Shown: positions 34,944-43,824, counted from the first letter of the stretch. The stretch is 64,000 nucleotides of DNA from Bradyrhizobium sp. SK17 (GCF_002831585.1 NZ_CP025113.1:7579001-7643000), one strand, 5' to 3'. Numbers and translations are program-made. Notes: generated by a model from the letters alone, not told the origin.

Positions 34944-35450
34944 ATGAGAAAGCCAAAAGGCAGCGCTGAGGATCAGACGCTCTGTCCGGTGGCGCGGGCC
35001 GAGAACGTGGTAGGCGATCGCTGGTCGGTTCTGGTGCTGCGCGAGCTGTTCGCGCGCAACCATCGCTTCGAGGAGATTCAGGCCTATACGGGCGCAACTC
35101 CGCAGATGATCGCGGCGCGGTTGAAGAAGCTCGAGGCCGACGGACTGGTGACGCGGCGTGCCTACAGCGAGCGCCCGCTGCGCCACGAATACCATTTGAC
35201 CGAGAAAGGCACGGCATTCTTCCCCGTGATGTTCGCGCTGCGCGCCTGGGGCGAAACCTGGTGCAAGTCGCCCAGGGACGGCCTTTCCATGAACTACACG
35301 CACCTCGCCTGCGGCCAACCGGCCGGGCTCGGTCCCCTCTGCCAGTCCTGCAGCGAGCCGTTGCATTGGGCCGACATGTCCGCCGCGCGAACGCCGAAAT
35401 ATCAAAAGGAGCGCGACGCGCGATGGGAGGCCTTCAAGGCGAGGCGCTGA
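34944..35450 (+). CDS. HxlR-family transcriptional regulator
   Basis: A 168-residue winged-helix regulator. The HxlR core is C-P-V-A-R-A-E-N-V-V-G-D-R-W-S-V-L-V-L-R-E-L-F, then Q-M-I-A-A-R-L-K-K-L-E and the wing Y-H-L-T-E-K-G. The C-terminal region has two Cys pairs (T-H-L-A-C-G and L-C-Q-S-C), which could sense oxidants or metals. The ATG at 34944 is chosen so that the palindrome lies upstream rather than in the coding part; an earlier in-frame ATG at 34907 lies inside the palindrome. It is divergent from the VOC-ABM pair, which it probably represses, and is followed by the tautomerase gene. Confidence 0.85.
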   Translation: MRKPKGSAEDQTLCPVARAENVVGDRWSVLVLRELFARNHRFEEIQAYTGATPQMIAARLKKLEADGLVTRRAYSERPLRHEYHLTEKGTAFFPVMFALRAWGETWCKSPRDGLSMNYTHLACGQPAGLGPLCQSCSEPLHWADMSAARTPKYQKERDARWEAFKARR

Positions 35451-35499
35451 ATTCCGTTCATGCGAGCCTCACGGGACTCGCGCAACACAGGAGGCCACC

Positions 35500-35883
35500 A
35501 TGCCTTTCGTTCGTATCGACCTGAAGCGAGGCAAGACCGCCGAATATCGCAAGACCCTGGGCGAGATCGTCTACAAGGCGATGCGTGAGATCATCAATGT
35601 GCCGGAGAACGACAAGTTTCAGGTCATCACCGAGCATGACCGCGATGACTTGAACTATGCCGACAATTATCTCGGCAACAGCTACAGCGACGATCTCATC
35701 TTCATCCAGATCACCATGAATGCGGGGCGTACGGTCGAGATGAAGAAGGCGTTCTACAAGCGGATCGTGGACGACTACCAGAGCCAGCTGCACGGGCGCC
35801 CGGACGACATCTTCATCAATCTGGTCGAAGTCGCCAAGGAGAACTGGTCGTTCGGCAACGGCATCGCCCAATACGCGACCTGA
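35500..35883 (+). CDS. Tautomerase-family protein
   Basis: A 127-residue member of the tautomerase superfamily. It begins M-P-F-V-R-I-D-L-K-R-G, so after Met removal Pro is the catalytic N-terminal base, as in 4-oxalocrotonate tautomerase and MIF. The length, Y-R-K-T-L-G-E-I-V-Y-K-A-M and F-I-N-L-V-E-V-A-K-E-N-W-S-F-G fit the double-length group with a fused beta-alpha-beta repeat. GGAGG lies 5 nt before the ATG. It is 49 bp downstream of the HxlR gene and may be co-expressed. The substrate is unknown; keto-enol isomerisation of an aromatic breakdown product is plausible. Confidence 0.87.
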   Translation: MPFVRIDLKRGKTAEYRKTLGEIVYKAMREIINVPENDKFQVITEHDRDDLNYADNYLGNSYSDDLIFIQITMNAGRTVEMKKAFYKRIVDDYQSQLHGRPDDIFINLVEVAKENWSFGNGIAQYAT

Positions 35884-36019
35884 CCAGCGGACCAGACCTG
35901 CGCCGGACGGGCATCGACCTGTCCGGCAAGCTGACCGCCGCGCTGCAAAAGGCCACTTGACTGCGTAATCATTCGAGTCGTTGCTTGGGCAACCAGGCCA
36001 CGGCGGCTTGACTTCCTCG

Positions 36020-36050
36020 GGCAATCCATCGACAGGTGGATTGCCTTTCC
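36020..36050 (+). terminator. Probable intrinsic terminator
   Basis: Perfect 9-bp stem GGCAATCCA/TGGATTGCC with an 8-base loop, followed by TTTCC. It lies 137 bp downstream of the tautomerase stop and 54 bp before the next gene, so it insulates the decarboxylase gene. Confidence 0.55.
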
Positions 36051-36103
36051 GCTTTGCCGTGCGCAATGACGGAACATAACAACACAGCAATGGGAGCCGC
36101 CCG

Positions 36104-37732
36104 ATGTCGACGCGCAAACCCGCCGCCAGCAAAGGCAAGACCGTCACCGTCAAGGACGCCACGTTCGGCCTGCTGCGCGCGTGGGGCATCAGACGCGTGT
36201 TCGGCAATCCGGGCTCGACCGAGCTGCCGTTCCTGAGCGACTGGCCCGACGACATCGATTACGTGCTCGGCCTGCAAGAGGCGTCCGTGGTCGGCATGGC
36301 CGATGGCTATGCGCTGGCGACCCGCAACGCCGGTTTCGTCAATCTGCATTCGGCGGCCGGCGTCGGCAACGCGCTCGGCAACATCTACAACGCCTACCGC
36401 AACCAGACCCCGCTGGTGATCACCGCGGGCCAGCAGGCGCGCTCCATCATGCCGCTGCAAGCCTTCCTCTATGCCGAGCGCGCCTCGGAATTCCCTCGGC
36501 CTTACGTGAAATTCGCCGTCGAGCCGGCGCGCGCCGAGGACGTGCCGGCCGCGATCGCGCGGGCCTATTATGTCGCGATGCAGCCGCCCTGCGGGCCGAC
36601 CTTCGTTTCGGTGCCGATCGACGACTGGGCGCATGCGACCCAGCCGCTCGACGCGCGCCAGGTCAGCCGCGAGGTCGGCGCTGATCCGGCCGCAATGCAG
36701 GCGCTGGTGGCCGCATTTGGCGAGGCCAGTCGCCCCGCCCTCGTCGTCGGCCCCGCGGTCGACCGCGCCGAAGCGGTCGAGTTGATGGTGAAGGTCGCGG
36801 AGAAGACCAAGGCCGCGGTCTGGGCCAGCCCGTTCTCGGCGCGCTGCTCGTTCCCCGAGCGGCATCCGCAATTCGCCGGCTTCCTGCATGCCGCGCCGGG
36901 CCAGCTCTCCGATGCGCTGCGCGATCACGACCTCGTCGTCGTGGTCGGCGCGCCGGTGTTCACCTTCCATGTCGAGGGCCACGCCGCGATCTTCGACGGC
37001 CCGACCACGATCTTCCAGATCACCGACGATCCCGATGCCGCCGCGATGACGCCGACCGGCCACAGCATCATTGCGACCATGAAGCCGGCGCTGTCGGCGC
37101 TGCTCGCGCTGCTGCCCGAGACCAGGCGTGCCGCATCGCCGGGCCGCGTGCTGCCGCCGCCGCCCGCGGCCGGCGATCCGATTCCAGCCGAATACGCCCT
37201 GCACGCGCTGTCGGCCGCGATGGGTCCGCATGACGCGCTGGTCGAGGAAGTGCCGTCGCATCGCCCGCTGATGCAGAAGGCGATGCCGATGCGCGGCCAG
37301 GACAGTTTCTACACCATGGCGAGCGGTGGCCTCGGCTACAGCCTGCCGGCCGCGGTCGGCATGGCGCTCGGCCGAAGCCAAGGCCGCACGGTCTGCCTGA
37401 TCGGCGACGGCTCGGCGATGTATTCGATCCAGGCGCTATGGACGGCAGCGCAGCGCAAGCTGCCGCTGACGGTCGTGGTGCTGAACAATTCCGGCTACGG
37501 CGCGATGCGCTCGTTCAGCCAGGTGATGCAGGTGCGCAACGTGCCGGGGCTGGATTTGCCCGGCATCGACTTCGTCAAGCTCGCCGAAGGCATGGGCTGC
37601 GACGCAATGCGGGTGACAAAATCAGTCGAGCTCGCAAGCGCCTATCAGCGCGGCCTGTCGGCGAAGGGCACCAGCCTGATCGAGGTGATGGTCGATTCCG
37701 CGGTGCCGCTGCTCTACGCGCAGAAGAGCTGA
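36104..37732 (+). CDS. Benzoylformate-decarboxylase-like ThDP enzyme
   Basis: A 542-residue ThDP enzyme. The N-terminal domain has G-N-P-G-S38-T-E-L-P-F, catalytic Glu59 in L-Q-E-A-S-V-V-G-M-A-D-G-Y and His82 in N-L-H-S-A-A-G-V-G-N. The Ser and this His are characteristic of benzoylformate decarboxylase (MdlC). The C-terminal domain has G-D-G-S-A-M-Y and N-N-S-G-Y-G-A-M. It would convert a 2-oxoacid such as phenylglyoxylate to an aldehyde and CO2. There are no mandelate genes next to it. The ATG at 36104 follows G-A-G-C; the first 10 residues are basic and low-complexity. Confidence 0.82.
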   Translation: MSTRKPAASKGKTVTVKDATFGLLRAWGIRRVFGNPGSTELPFLSDWPDDIDYVLGLQEASVVGMADGYALATRNAGFVNLHSAAGVGNALGNIYNAYRNQTPLVITAGQQARSIMPLQAFLYAERASEFPRPYVKFAVEPARAEDVPAAIARAYYVAMQPPCGPTFVSVPIDDWAHATQPLDARQVSREVGADPAAMQALVAAFGEASRPALVVGPAVDRAEAVELMVKVAEKTKAAVWASPFSARCSFPERHPQFAGFLHAAPGQLSDALRDHDLVVVVGAPVFTFHVEGHAAIFDGPTTIFQITDDPDAAAMTPTGHSIIATMKPALSALLALLPETRRAASPGRVLPPPPAAGDPIPAEYALHALSAAMGPHDALVEEVPSHRPLMQKAMPMRGQDSFYTMASGGLGYSLPAAVGMALGRSQGRTVCLIGDGSAMYSIQALWTAAQRKLPLTVVVLNNSGYGAMRSFSQVMQVRNVPGLDLPGIDFVKLAEGMGCDAMRVTKSVELASAYQRGLSAKGTSLIEVMVDSAVPLLYAQKS

Positions 37733-37780
37733 GCGGCGAGAACGCAGTTCCTGCGCACTCGTAAGGAAGGCACCGGCGGC

Positions 37781-37962
37781 TGGGTTCCCTCCCCCCTTGC
37801 GGGGGAGGGTTAGGGAGAGGGGTGGCCACACGGCGTGCTCTCTCGATTACGAGTCTCAACGAAACGCGATCGGGATTGCGAAAGCGAGACTCACGTCAAT
37901 ACCTCGCCCGGGGCTTACCCCTCTCCCCAGCCCTCCCCCGCAAGGGGGGAGGGAGCCCGATC
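37781..37962. repeat. Composite intergenic repeat, copy 1
   Basis: Two GC-rich blocks of about 40 bp in inverted order (37781-37824 and 37917-37962), each built around CTCCCCCCTTGCGGGGGAG, separated by a semi-conserved 92-bp core. It fills the gap between the decarboxylase gene and the 3' end of the HpaB-family gene. The same element in the same orientation lies at 40262-40445, past the TetR gene. Its origin is a dispersed palindrome family; it may act as a bidirectional transcript end. Confidence 0.75.
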
Positions 37963-37969
37963 AGCGTGC

Positions 37970-39523
37970 TCACCTCACGAGGGCATTTTCACGCTCCTGC
38001 TCCACCGCTTGTGCTGACGGCGCCGGTACTTCGCAGCCGGTGGCACAGCAGCGGCCGGGCTGCTTCGACACGCGCTGGCCCTCGTCGACCAAACCGCGCC
38101 CGAGCAGATTCTCGACCAGCTCGGCCTTCTCCATCACGGGATAATTGCGCCAGATCTCGCGCTTCATCGCTTCCGGCGAGCCGCCACCATGCAGCGAGAT
38201 CACCGAGTACCAGCCGGCTTCGTGCGACACCGTGAGATCCTCGATCAGCCGCGCCACCTCGGCGCGCTGCTCGGCCGGAATGTCGGGCCGTCCGCCCATC
38301 ACGGCGGCGAGCGAGGCACGGGTTTCCGGATTATGATCCTCGTCGGGTCCCGGCAGCGCGACGATCAAGCCGCCGGAGACGTAATGCGCGACGCGATGCA
38401 TGTCGTAGATCTTGGTCGCCAGCAGCAGCTTGCCGATGTTGGAGAACACGGCATCCGGCATCACCGATCCAGCCGGATCTTTCGTGCAATAGACCGAGGA
38501 CGCCACGCCGCAGGCATAGAAGCTTTCGGTGATGGTGATGAGCTCGACCATCGCCTCGCGGATATGGGCGTGCTTCTCGGCATCGAGCCCGTTGGCCTCG
38601 ATCATCAGCGCGCCGGCGCCGATCAGGAGGTCGCCGAAGCCGGCGCGCGCGCCGATGCAGGAGTGGCGGTGATGGGTGGCGTAGGAGGTGGTGAGGAAGC
38701 CGCCCTCCTCGGTCTCGCCGGCGAGGAAGACGCGCTCATGCGGCACGAACACGTCGTCGAAGATCACGACGCCGACCGACTGGCCGTACTTCGCCGAGAA
38801 CTTTGCCGAGGCATCGCCGGGACGACCGGCCGGGCGCGCGACGATGGTGACGCCGGGCGCATCGATCGGCACCGCGCAACACACCGCGAAATCCTTGTCG
38901 GCGGGCACATGGGTGCGGCACGGCATGACCAGGAATTCGTGCATGTAAGGCGCGCCGGTGACGATCGCCTTGGTGCCGCGGATCACGATGCCGTCGGGGC
39001 GGCGCTCCTTGATGTGGACATAGACGTCCGGATTGGCTTGCAGGCCCGGACGCTTGGAGCGATCGCCCTTGGCATCGGTCATGGCGACGCCGAGCGTCAG
39101 GTCCTGGTCCTGCACCTCGTGCAGATAATTGAGGAAGCGCTGGCTGTAGTCGGTGCCGTGGCGATCGTCGGTGAGCCTGGTCGCCTGGTAGAGCCCGTTC
39201 AGCGCATCATGGGTGAGGTAGCGCTGTGCGCAGCCCGATGTCCGGCACACCAGCCGCACCGCCTCGAGCTTGTAGAGCAGGTCCTGCGAGCTCTCGTTGA
39301 TGTGGAGCATGCGATTGACGGTCTTGCCCGAGGTCGTTTGCCGCGCCGTCAAGATCGGCACGTGCTCGGCGCGATGCGCGAAATCATAGGTGACGCCGAC
39401 ACCCGCCACGCCCGGCGCCAGCAACGGCTCATCCGCGACGCTCGCCACCGCCTCGCCGTTGACGAACACCCGCGGCTTGTAGCGGCGCAGGGATTCCCGG
39501 TAGTCCGCGGCCGTCATCAGCAT
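37970..39523 (-). CDS. HpaB / 4-hydroxybutyryl-CoA dehydratase family protein
   Basis: A 517-residue flavoprotein of the 4-hydroxyphenylacetate 3-hydroxylase family, closest by memory to the 4-hydroxybutyryl-CoA dehydratase (AbfD) branch: start M-L-M-T-A-A-D-Y-R-E-S-L-R, T-S-G-K-T-V-N-R-M, M-T-D-A-K-G-D-R-S, V-I-R-G-T-K-A, V-F-V-P-H-E-R-V-F-L. AbfD binds FAD and a 4Fe-4S cluster through three Cys and one His. Here Cys98 and His285 are kept, but the other two positions appear as Tyr102 and Ala292, so a cluster may be absent and the reaction a flavin-dependent hydroxylation or dehydration. GGGAG precedes the ATG. It is divergent from a TetR gene. Confidence 0.8.
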   Translation of the reverse strand: MLMTAADYRESLRRYKPRVFVNGEAVASVADEPLLAPGVAGVGVTYDFAHRAEHVPILTARQTTSGKTVNRMLHINESSQDLLYKLEAVRLVCRTSGCAQRYLTHDALNGLYQATRLTDDRHGTDYSQRFLNYLHEVQDQDLTLGVAMTDAKGDRSKRPGLQANPDVYVHIKERRPDGIVIRGTKAIVTGAPYMHEFLVMPCRTHVPADKDFAVCCAVPIDAPGVTIVARPAGRPGDASAKFSAKYGQSVGVVIFDDVFVPHERVFLAGETEEGGFLTTSYATHHRHSCIGARAGFGDLLIGAGALMIEANGLDAEKHAHIREAMVELITITESFYACGVASSVYCTKDPAGSVMPDAVFSNIGKLLLATKIYDMHRVAHYVSGGLIVALPGPDEDHNPETRASLAAVMGGRPDIPAEQRAEVARLIEDLTVSHEAGWYSVISLHGGGSPEAMKREIWRNYPVMEKAELVENLLGRGLVDEGQRVSKQPGRCCATGCEVPAPSAQAVEQERENALVR

Positions 39524-39545
39524 GGCGCTTCTCCCTTGCTCATTT

Positions 39546-39582
39546 ATTCTAATGTTGTTAAATTATTGAACACCGTTAGAAT
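39546..39582. promoter_or_regulatory. Candidate TetR operator
   Basis: AT-rich inverted repeat ATTCTAA...TTAGAAT (39546-39552 and 39576-39582) enclosing a second, shorter TGTT...AACA dyad, in the 82-bp gap between the divergent HpaB-family and TetR genes. The spacing suits a TetR dimer pair that represses both promoters. Confidence 0.55.
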
Positions 39583-39605
39583 CGAGTCAAGGACGGAATC
39601 GCCGG

Positions 39606-40226
39606 ATGCAGATGCGCGAGAGCAGGAGAGAGGCGGTCAGCCGCCACAAGCGGGAGCTGATCCTCGATGCAGCGCGCAGCGTGTTCGCCGAGGAAGGCCT
39701 TGAGGGCGCGAGCCTGCGGGCGATCGCCACCCGGGCCGGCTACACCCCGGCGGCGCTGTATTTCCATTTCGATTCCAAGGAGGCGATCTATGCCGAGGTG
39801 CTGCGGCAGTCGCTGGCCGCGCTTGGCGAAGCCGTCAGCGCGGCGGTCGCCACGACGCGCGGCGCCAAGCAGCGGCTGCACGCCGCCGGGATGGGCTTCT
39901 TCCGCTACTATGCCGACAACCCGCGCGACCTCGATCTCGGCTTCTATCTGTTACGCGGCGGCATGAAGCCGGCCGGGCTCGGCCATGACCGCGACCACGC
40001 GCTGAACGCCGCCTTGGAGGCCGCGCTGCATCCGATCGCGGAGGCGGCCGAGACGCTGGGCGCGTCGAGGCAGAAGGCCAACACGGTGATGGTCGACTGC
40101 TTCGCGCATGCCACCGGCCTGTTGCTGTTGCTGCACACCGGCCGCATCCGAATGTTCGGCGCCTCAGCGCCCGATCTGATGGACGCCTATCTGCGCGAAA
40201 GGATCGCGCAACTGGCCAAGGAGTGA
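39606..40226 (+). CDS. TetR-family transcriptional regulator
   Basis: A 206-residue protein with the TetR N-terminal DNA-binding domain (residues about 12-62: R-E-L-I-L-D-A-A-R-S-V-F-A-E-E-G, I-A-T-R-A-G-Y-T-P-A-A-L-Y-F-H-F-D-S-K-E-A-I-Y) and an alpha-helical ligand domain. The C-terminal half has a hydrophobic helix (C-F-A-H-A-T-G-L-L-L-L-L-H-T-G-R). Its ligand is probably the substrate or CoA ester handled by the divergent HpaB-family enzyme. The ATG at 39606 or the one two codons later may be used. Confidence 0.88.
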   Translation: MQMRESRREAVSRHKRELILDAARSVFAEEGLEGASLRAIATRAGYTPAALYFHFDSKEAIYAEVLRQSLAALGEAVSAAVATTRGAKQRLHAAGMGFFRYYADNPRDLDLGFYLLRGGMKPAGLGHDRDHALNAALEAALHPIAEAAETLGASRQKANTVMVDCFAHATGLLLLLHTGRIRMFGASAPDLMDAYLRERIAQLAKE

Positions 40227-40261
40227 GGCCGAGATAGCGGCTGTAAGGAGGCCACCAGCGG

Positions 40262-40445
40262 ATGGGCTCCCTCCCCCCCTTGCGGGGGAGGGTTGGGGAG
40301 AGGGGTACCACACGGGTGCCCTCTCGTTTCAATCTCACGGCGCGCGCCCGAGATTGCGATAGCGACGCTTCAATCAATCATCTCGCCCGGGGCCACCCCT
40401 CTCCCGCAAGGGGAGAGGGAGCCTGACCAGGGTGCTCACCTCACA
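40262..40445. repeat. Composite intergenic repeat, copy 2
   Basis: Same element and orientation as the copy at 37781-37962. Left block CTCCCCCCTTGCGGGGGAG with its GGGGAGAGGGG tail, core, then an inverted right block (40397-40427) with a shorter arm, and the shared flank GTGCTCACCTCAC. Together the copies bracket the HpaB-family/TetR pair. Confidence 0.75.
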
Positions 40446-40469
40446 CGAACGACGCGAATTCCCTGGCCA

Positions 40470-41264
40470 TCACTTCCCGTAGCTCTCGCGCATCTTGGCC
40501 TGGATCTTGGCCATGCCGCCGATCCAGCGGTCGTAGTTCTCGGTCTTCTTGCGCATGTAGCCGAGCACCTGCGGGTGCGGCAGGATCAGGAAGGTCTCCT
40601 GCTCGATGCCCTTGAGCGCATCCTGGGCGACCTGCTCGGCCGACAGATCGCCGTCGCCGGATTGCGGGCCCTTCGGGATCGAGCGCAGCATGTTGGTATC
40701 GACGCCCTGCGGGCAGAGGATCGAGACCTTGATGTTGTCGGCGCGATGCGAAATCGCGAGGTTCTCGGCGAAGCCGACCGCGGCGTGCTTGGTGGTGGAA
40801 TAGGCCGGGCTGCCGACCTGCGACAACAGGCCCGCCGCCGAGATCGTGTTGAGGAAATAGCCCTCACCGCGCGCCTTCATGCGCGGCACCAGATGCCGCG
40901 CGGCATAGACATGCGCCATCACATGGATCGCCCAGCTGCGCGACCACGGCTCGTCCGAGGTGCCGCCGGCATTGTGCGACAGCGGATCGAAGCCGCCGCC
41001 GATGCCGGCATTGGAGCAGAACAGCGCGATCGGGCCAAACATGCGCTCGGTCTCGTCGATCACATGCAGGATGTTCTTCTCCTGCCCGACATCGCATTTG
41101 AAGGCAGCGCCGCCGACCGTGGCCGCGACCTTCTCGGCCGCCGCATGGTCGAGGTCGACCACCACGACCTTGGAGGCACCGGCGGCATGGAACGCCTCGC
41201 ACAGCGCCTTGCCGATGCCATTGCCACCGCCGGTGACCACCACAACCTTACCCGCCACCTGCAT
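40470..41264 (-). CDS. Short-chain dehydrogenase/reductase (SDR)
   Basis: A 264-residue classical SDR. Cofactor motif T-G-G-G-N-G-I-G at residues 11-18, acidic residue after the second strand (V-V-V-D-L-D, favouring NAD), N-A-G in C-S-N-A-G-I-G-G-G, and catalytic Ser, Tyr and Lys in the N-T-I-S-A-A-G...P-A-Y-S-T-T-K-H block. The ATG at 41264 has GGAGG 6 nt upstream; the earlier ATG at 41270 overlaps that site. It probably oxidises an alcohol in catabolism. It lies downstream of the repeat and convergent with TetR, so its link to the HpaB gene is only by proximity. Confidence 0.88.
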   Translation of the reverse strand: MQVAGKVVVVTGGGNGIGKALCEAFHAAGASKVVVVDLDHAAAEKVAATVGGAAFKCDVGQEKNILHVIDETERMFGPIALFCSNAGIGGGFDPLSHNAGGTSDEPWSRSWAIHVMAHVYAARHLVPRMKARGEGYFLNTISAAGLLSQVGSPAYSTTKHAAVGFAENLAISHRADNIKVSILCPQGVDTNMLRSIPKGPQSGDGDLSAEQVAQDALKGIEQETFLILPHPQVLGYMRKKTENYDRWIGGMAKIQAKMRESYGK

Positions 41265-41327
41265 GGCCATCCTCCCGATATCTTTGCTTCACACTGTCGC
41301 TTCACCCACCCAACCCCGGCGCCTCCC

Positions 41328-41423
41328 GTCATCCTGAGGAGCGCGTAGCGCGTCTCGAAGGATGCACGGCCCGGCTGGTGGCCGTCGACCCTTCGAGACG
41401 CGCTACGCGCTCCTCAGGGTGAC
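41328..41423. repeat. Long inverted repeat (34-bp arms)
   Basis: Arms 41328-41361 and 41390-41423 are reverse complements at 33 of 34 positions, with a 28-bp loop. Each arm contains the nested palindrome GCGCGTAGCGCG. This is the familiar Bradyrhizobium repeat that begins near GTCATCCTGAGGAGC. It lies in the 224-bp gap upstream of the SDR gene and just past the 3' end of trhA, where transcripts could fold it into a very stable stem. Confidence 0.85.
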
Positions 41424-41488
41424 GGTGAGAGGGCTGAATGGGCCTATCGAGAACATGATAGCCGATCTACCGCTGATGGCGAGAAACT

Positions 41489-42184
41489 TCAGCTCGCCAG
41501 CACGACGTCGAACACGGCCGTGTAGTGGCAGGCGGCTCCGAGCAGCACGAAGCAATGCCAGATCGCGTTCTGGAAGCGTAGCCGGCGCCAGGAATGGAAG
41601 ATCACGCCGAAGCTGTAGAGAATGCCGCCCGCCAGCACGAAGCCGAGCGCCATCGCCGGCAATGCCTTGACCACGGCATCGTAGAGCATGATGCCACTCC
41701 AGCCCATCGCCAGATACAACCCGATCGACAGCCGGTCGAAACGACCCGGATAGCGCAGCTTCAGCCAGATCCCGACGATCGCCACGCACCACACGCCAAC
41801 GAGCAGCGCGATCGCGACATAGCTGTCCTTCAGTTCCACGATGAACGGCGTGTAGGTCGCGGCGATCAACAGGTAGATCGCGGAGTGATCGAAGCGCCGC
41901 AGGATCCATTTGGCGCGCGACACCGGCCAGAGATTATAGGTCGCCGACAGCGTCAGCATCGCGAGCAGGCCCGCGACATAGACCGACACCACGGCGACGT
42001 CGAACGGACCGGCATAGACCGCGGTCAATACGATCAGCGCGGTGGCGGCAACCAGTCCGAAACAGACACCGACAACATGAACGACACCGTCGGCGATCAG
42101 TTCGGCGCGGTCGTAGTTCCACAGCGCGGCGCCGGCCGCGTGGATCGAGGTCGAGGCAAGTTGCTTCAGGCGGAAGACCGTCAT
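41489..42184 (-). CDS. trhA: TrhA/hemolysin III family membrane protein
   Basis: A 231-residue seven-helix PAQR-superfamily protein. The metal-site residues are recognisable: H-V-V-G-V-C-F-G in the first helix region, F-D-H-S-A-I-Y-L-L-I-A-A-T-Y-T-P in the middle and W-H-C-F-V-L-L-G-A-A-C-H-Y in the last helix. Bacterial TrhA acts in membrane-fluidity and lipid homeostasis; the name hemolysin III is historical. It is divergent from the YcjX gene and probably monocistronic. Confidence 0.87.
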   Translation of the reverse strand: MTVFRLKQLASTSIHAAGAALWNYDRAELIADGVVHVVGVCFGLVAATALIVLTAVYAGPFDVAVVSVYVAGLLAMLTLSATYNLWPVSRAKWILRRFDHSAIYLLIAATYTPFIVELKDSYVAIALLVGVWCVAIVGIWLKLRYPGRFDRLSIGLYLAMGWSGIMLYDAVVKALPAMALGFVLAGGILYSFGVIFHSWRRLRFQNAIWHCFVLLGAACHYTAVFDVVLAS

Positions 42185-42360
42185 GCAGGCTTTCCTGTGG
42201 GCCGATTGACTATGGGTATCGCCGGCGTGGTGGCGCGTTCAATCCCTCACCCGCAAAGGCGCCGGAAATGTGAAGCTTGATTTTGGCCCGATAATCGCCA
42301 CCTTGCGGTAATCGCCTGCCCCTTTTTGGCTCCTCTTGCCGGGTCCTCCGTTCACCCTCC

Positions 42361-43824
42361 ATGCCCCCCAGTCTCTCTGATATCGTCGAGGAAGCGCGTC
42401 TCTCGGCGCGGGCGCTGCTCGACTATGGCGAGGGCTTGTTCAACCCGACGGTCCGGCTCGGCGTCACCGGCCTGTCGCGCGCCGGCAAGACCGTGTTCAT
42501 CACCGCACTGGTGCACGGGCTGACGCGTGGCGGACGCTTCCCGGTATTCGAGGCCTATGCCTCGGGACGGATCGCGCGGGCCTATCTCGCCCCGCAGCCC
42601 GACGACGCGGTGCCGCGCTTCGCCTATGAGAACCATGTCCGGACATTGGTCGAGGAACGGCGCTGGCCGAGCTCGACCACCGACATCTCCGAGCTGCGGC
42701 TCGTGATCGAATATCAGCGGCAAAACGGCGCGGACCGCAAGCTGACCCTCGACATCGTCGACTACCCCGGCGAGTGGCTGCTCGACCTGCCGCTGCTGAA
42801 CAAGAGCTACGAGCAATGGTCGGCGGAAAGCCTCGCGCTGTCGCGCGAACCGCTGCGCGCAAAACTCGCCGCGCCCTGGCACGCGCATCTCGCGACGCTG
42901 AAGGGGGAGGCCAGGGAAAACGAACAGGCCGCGCTCACCGAGGCACGGCTGTTCACCGACTATCTGCGCGCCTGTCGCGACGAGCGCTTCGCGATGAGCC
43001 TGTTGCCGCCCGGCCGCTTCCTGATGCCCGGCAACCTCGCCGACACGCCGGCGCTGACCTTCGCGCCGCTCGACGTGCCCATCGACGGCAGCGCACCCGA
43101 CGGCTCGCTGTGGGCGATGATGCGGCGGCGCTATGAGGCCTACAAGGACGTCGTGGTACGGCCGTTCTTCCGCGATCATTTCGCGCGGCTCGATCGCCAG
43201 ATCGTGCTGGCGGATGCGCTCGCTGCATTCAATGCCGGCCCCGAGGCATTGCACGATCTCGAAGCGGCACTCGCCGGTATCCTCGACTGCTTCCGGATCG
43301 GCCGCAGCACGATCCTGAGCGCGCTGTTCCGGCCGCGCATCGACCGCATCCTGTTCGCGGCGACCAAGGCCGACCACCTGCATCACCAGAGCCACGACCG
43401 GCTGGAAGCCGTGCTGCGGCGGATCGTGGCCAGGGCGGCCGAGCGCGCCGAATATGCCGGCGCCGAGATCGACGTGGTGGCGCTCGCCGCGGTGCGCGCC
43501 ACCAGTGAGGCGCAGGTCGCGCGCGGCCGCGACCGCCTGCCCTCGATCCTCGGCACGCCGGCACCCGGCGAGGTCGCCAATGGCGAGACGCTGGATGGCG
43601 AGACCGAAGTCGCGACCTTTCCCGGCGACCTGCCGGACAATCCCGAGGAGCTGTTCAACGGCGGCTTCCGCGGCCTGTCCAGTGCTGGTGCAGACAGCGC
43701 CGATTATCGTTTCCTGCGCTTCCGCCCGCCGAAACTGGAACGAGGCGGCGATGCGGAGCCTGCGCTGCCTCACATCCGCCTTGACCGCGCCCTCCAGTTC
43801 CTGATCGGAGACAAACTGCAATGA
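42361..43824 (+). CDS. YcjX-family GTPase-like ATPase
   Basis: A 487-residue protein of the YcjX (DUF463) family, a P-loop protein of the GTPase class. Walker A is G37-L-S-R-A-G-K-T44, and D-I-V-D-Y-P-G-E-W-L-L-D-L-P forms the switch region. The E. coli homologue is induced by stress together with YcjF. The ATG at 42361 opens the reading frame, and its last four bases overlap the start of the TIGR01620 gene (ATGA), so the two are co-translated as in other proteobacteria. The C-terminal 60 residues (P-A-P-G-E-V-A-N) are more variable. Confidence 0.88.
   Translation: MPPSLSDIVEEARLSARALLDYGEGLFNPTVRLGVTGLSRAGKTVFITALVHGLTRGGRFPVFEAYASGRIARAYLAPQPDDAVPRFAYENHVRTLVEERRWPSSTTDISELRLVIEYQRQNGADRKLTLDIVDYPGEWLLDLPLLNKSYEQWSAESLALSREPLRAKLAAPWHAHLATLKGEARENEQAALTEARLFTDYLRACRDERFAMSLLPPGRFLMPGNLADTPALTFAPLDVPIDGSAPDGSLWAMMRRRYEAYKDVVVRPFFRDHFARLDRQIVLADALAAFNAGPEALHDLEAALAGILDCFRIGRSTILSALFRPRIDRILFAATKADHLHHQSHDRLEAVLRRIVARAAERAEYAGAEIDVVALAAVRATSEAQVARGRDRLPSILGTPAPGEVANGETLDGETEVATFPGDLPDNPEELFNGGFRGLSSAGADSADYRFLRFRPPKLERGGDAEPALPHIRLDRALQFLIGDKLQ

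Noticed and set aside
41328..41423. Inverted repeat considered as ends of an insertion sequence
   Set aside because: The loop is 28 bp with no transposase nearby and no target-site duplication; it fits a small palindromic repeat instead.
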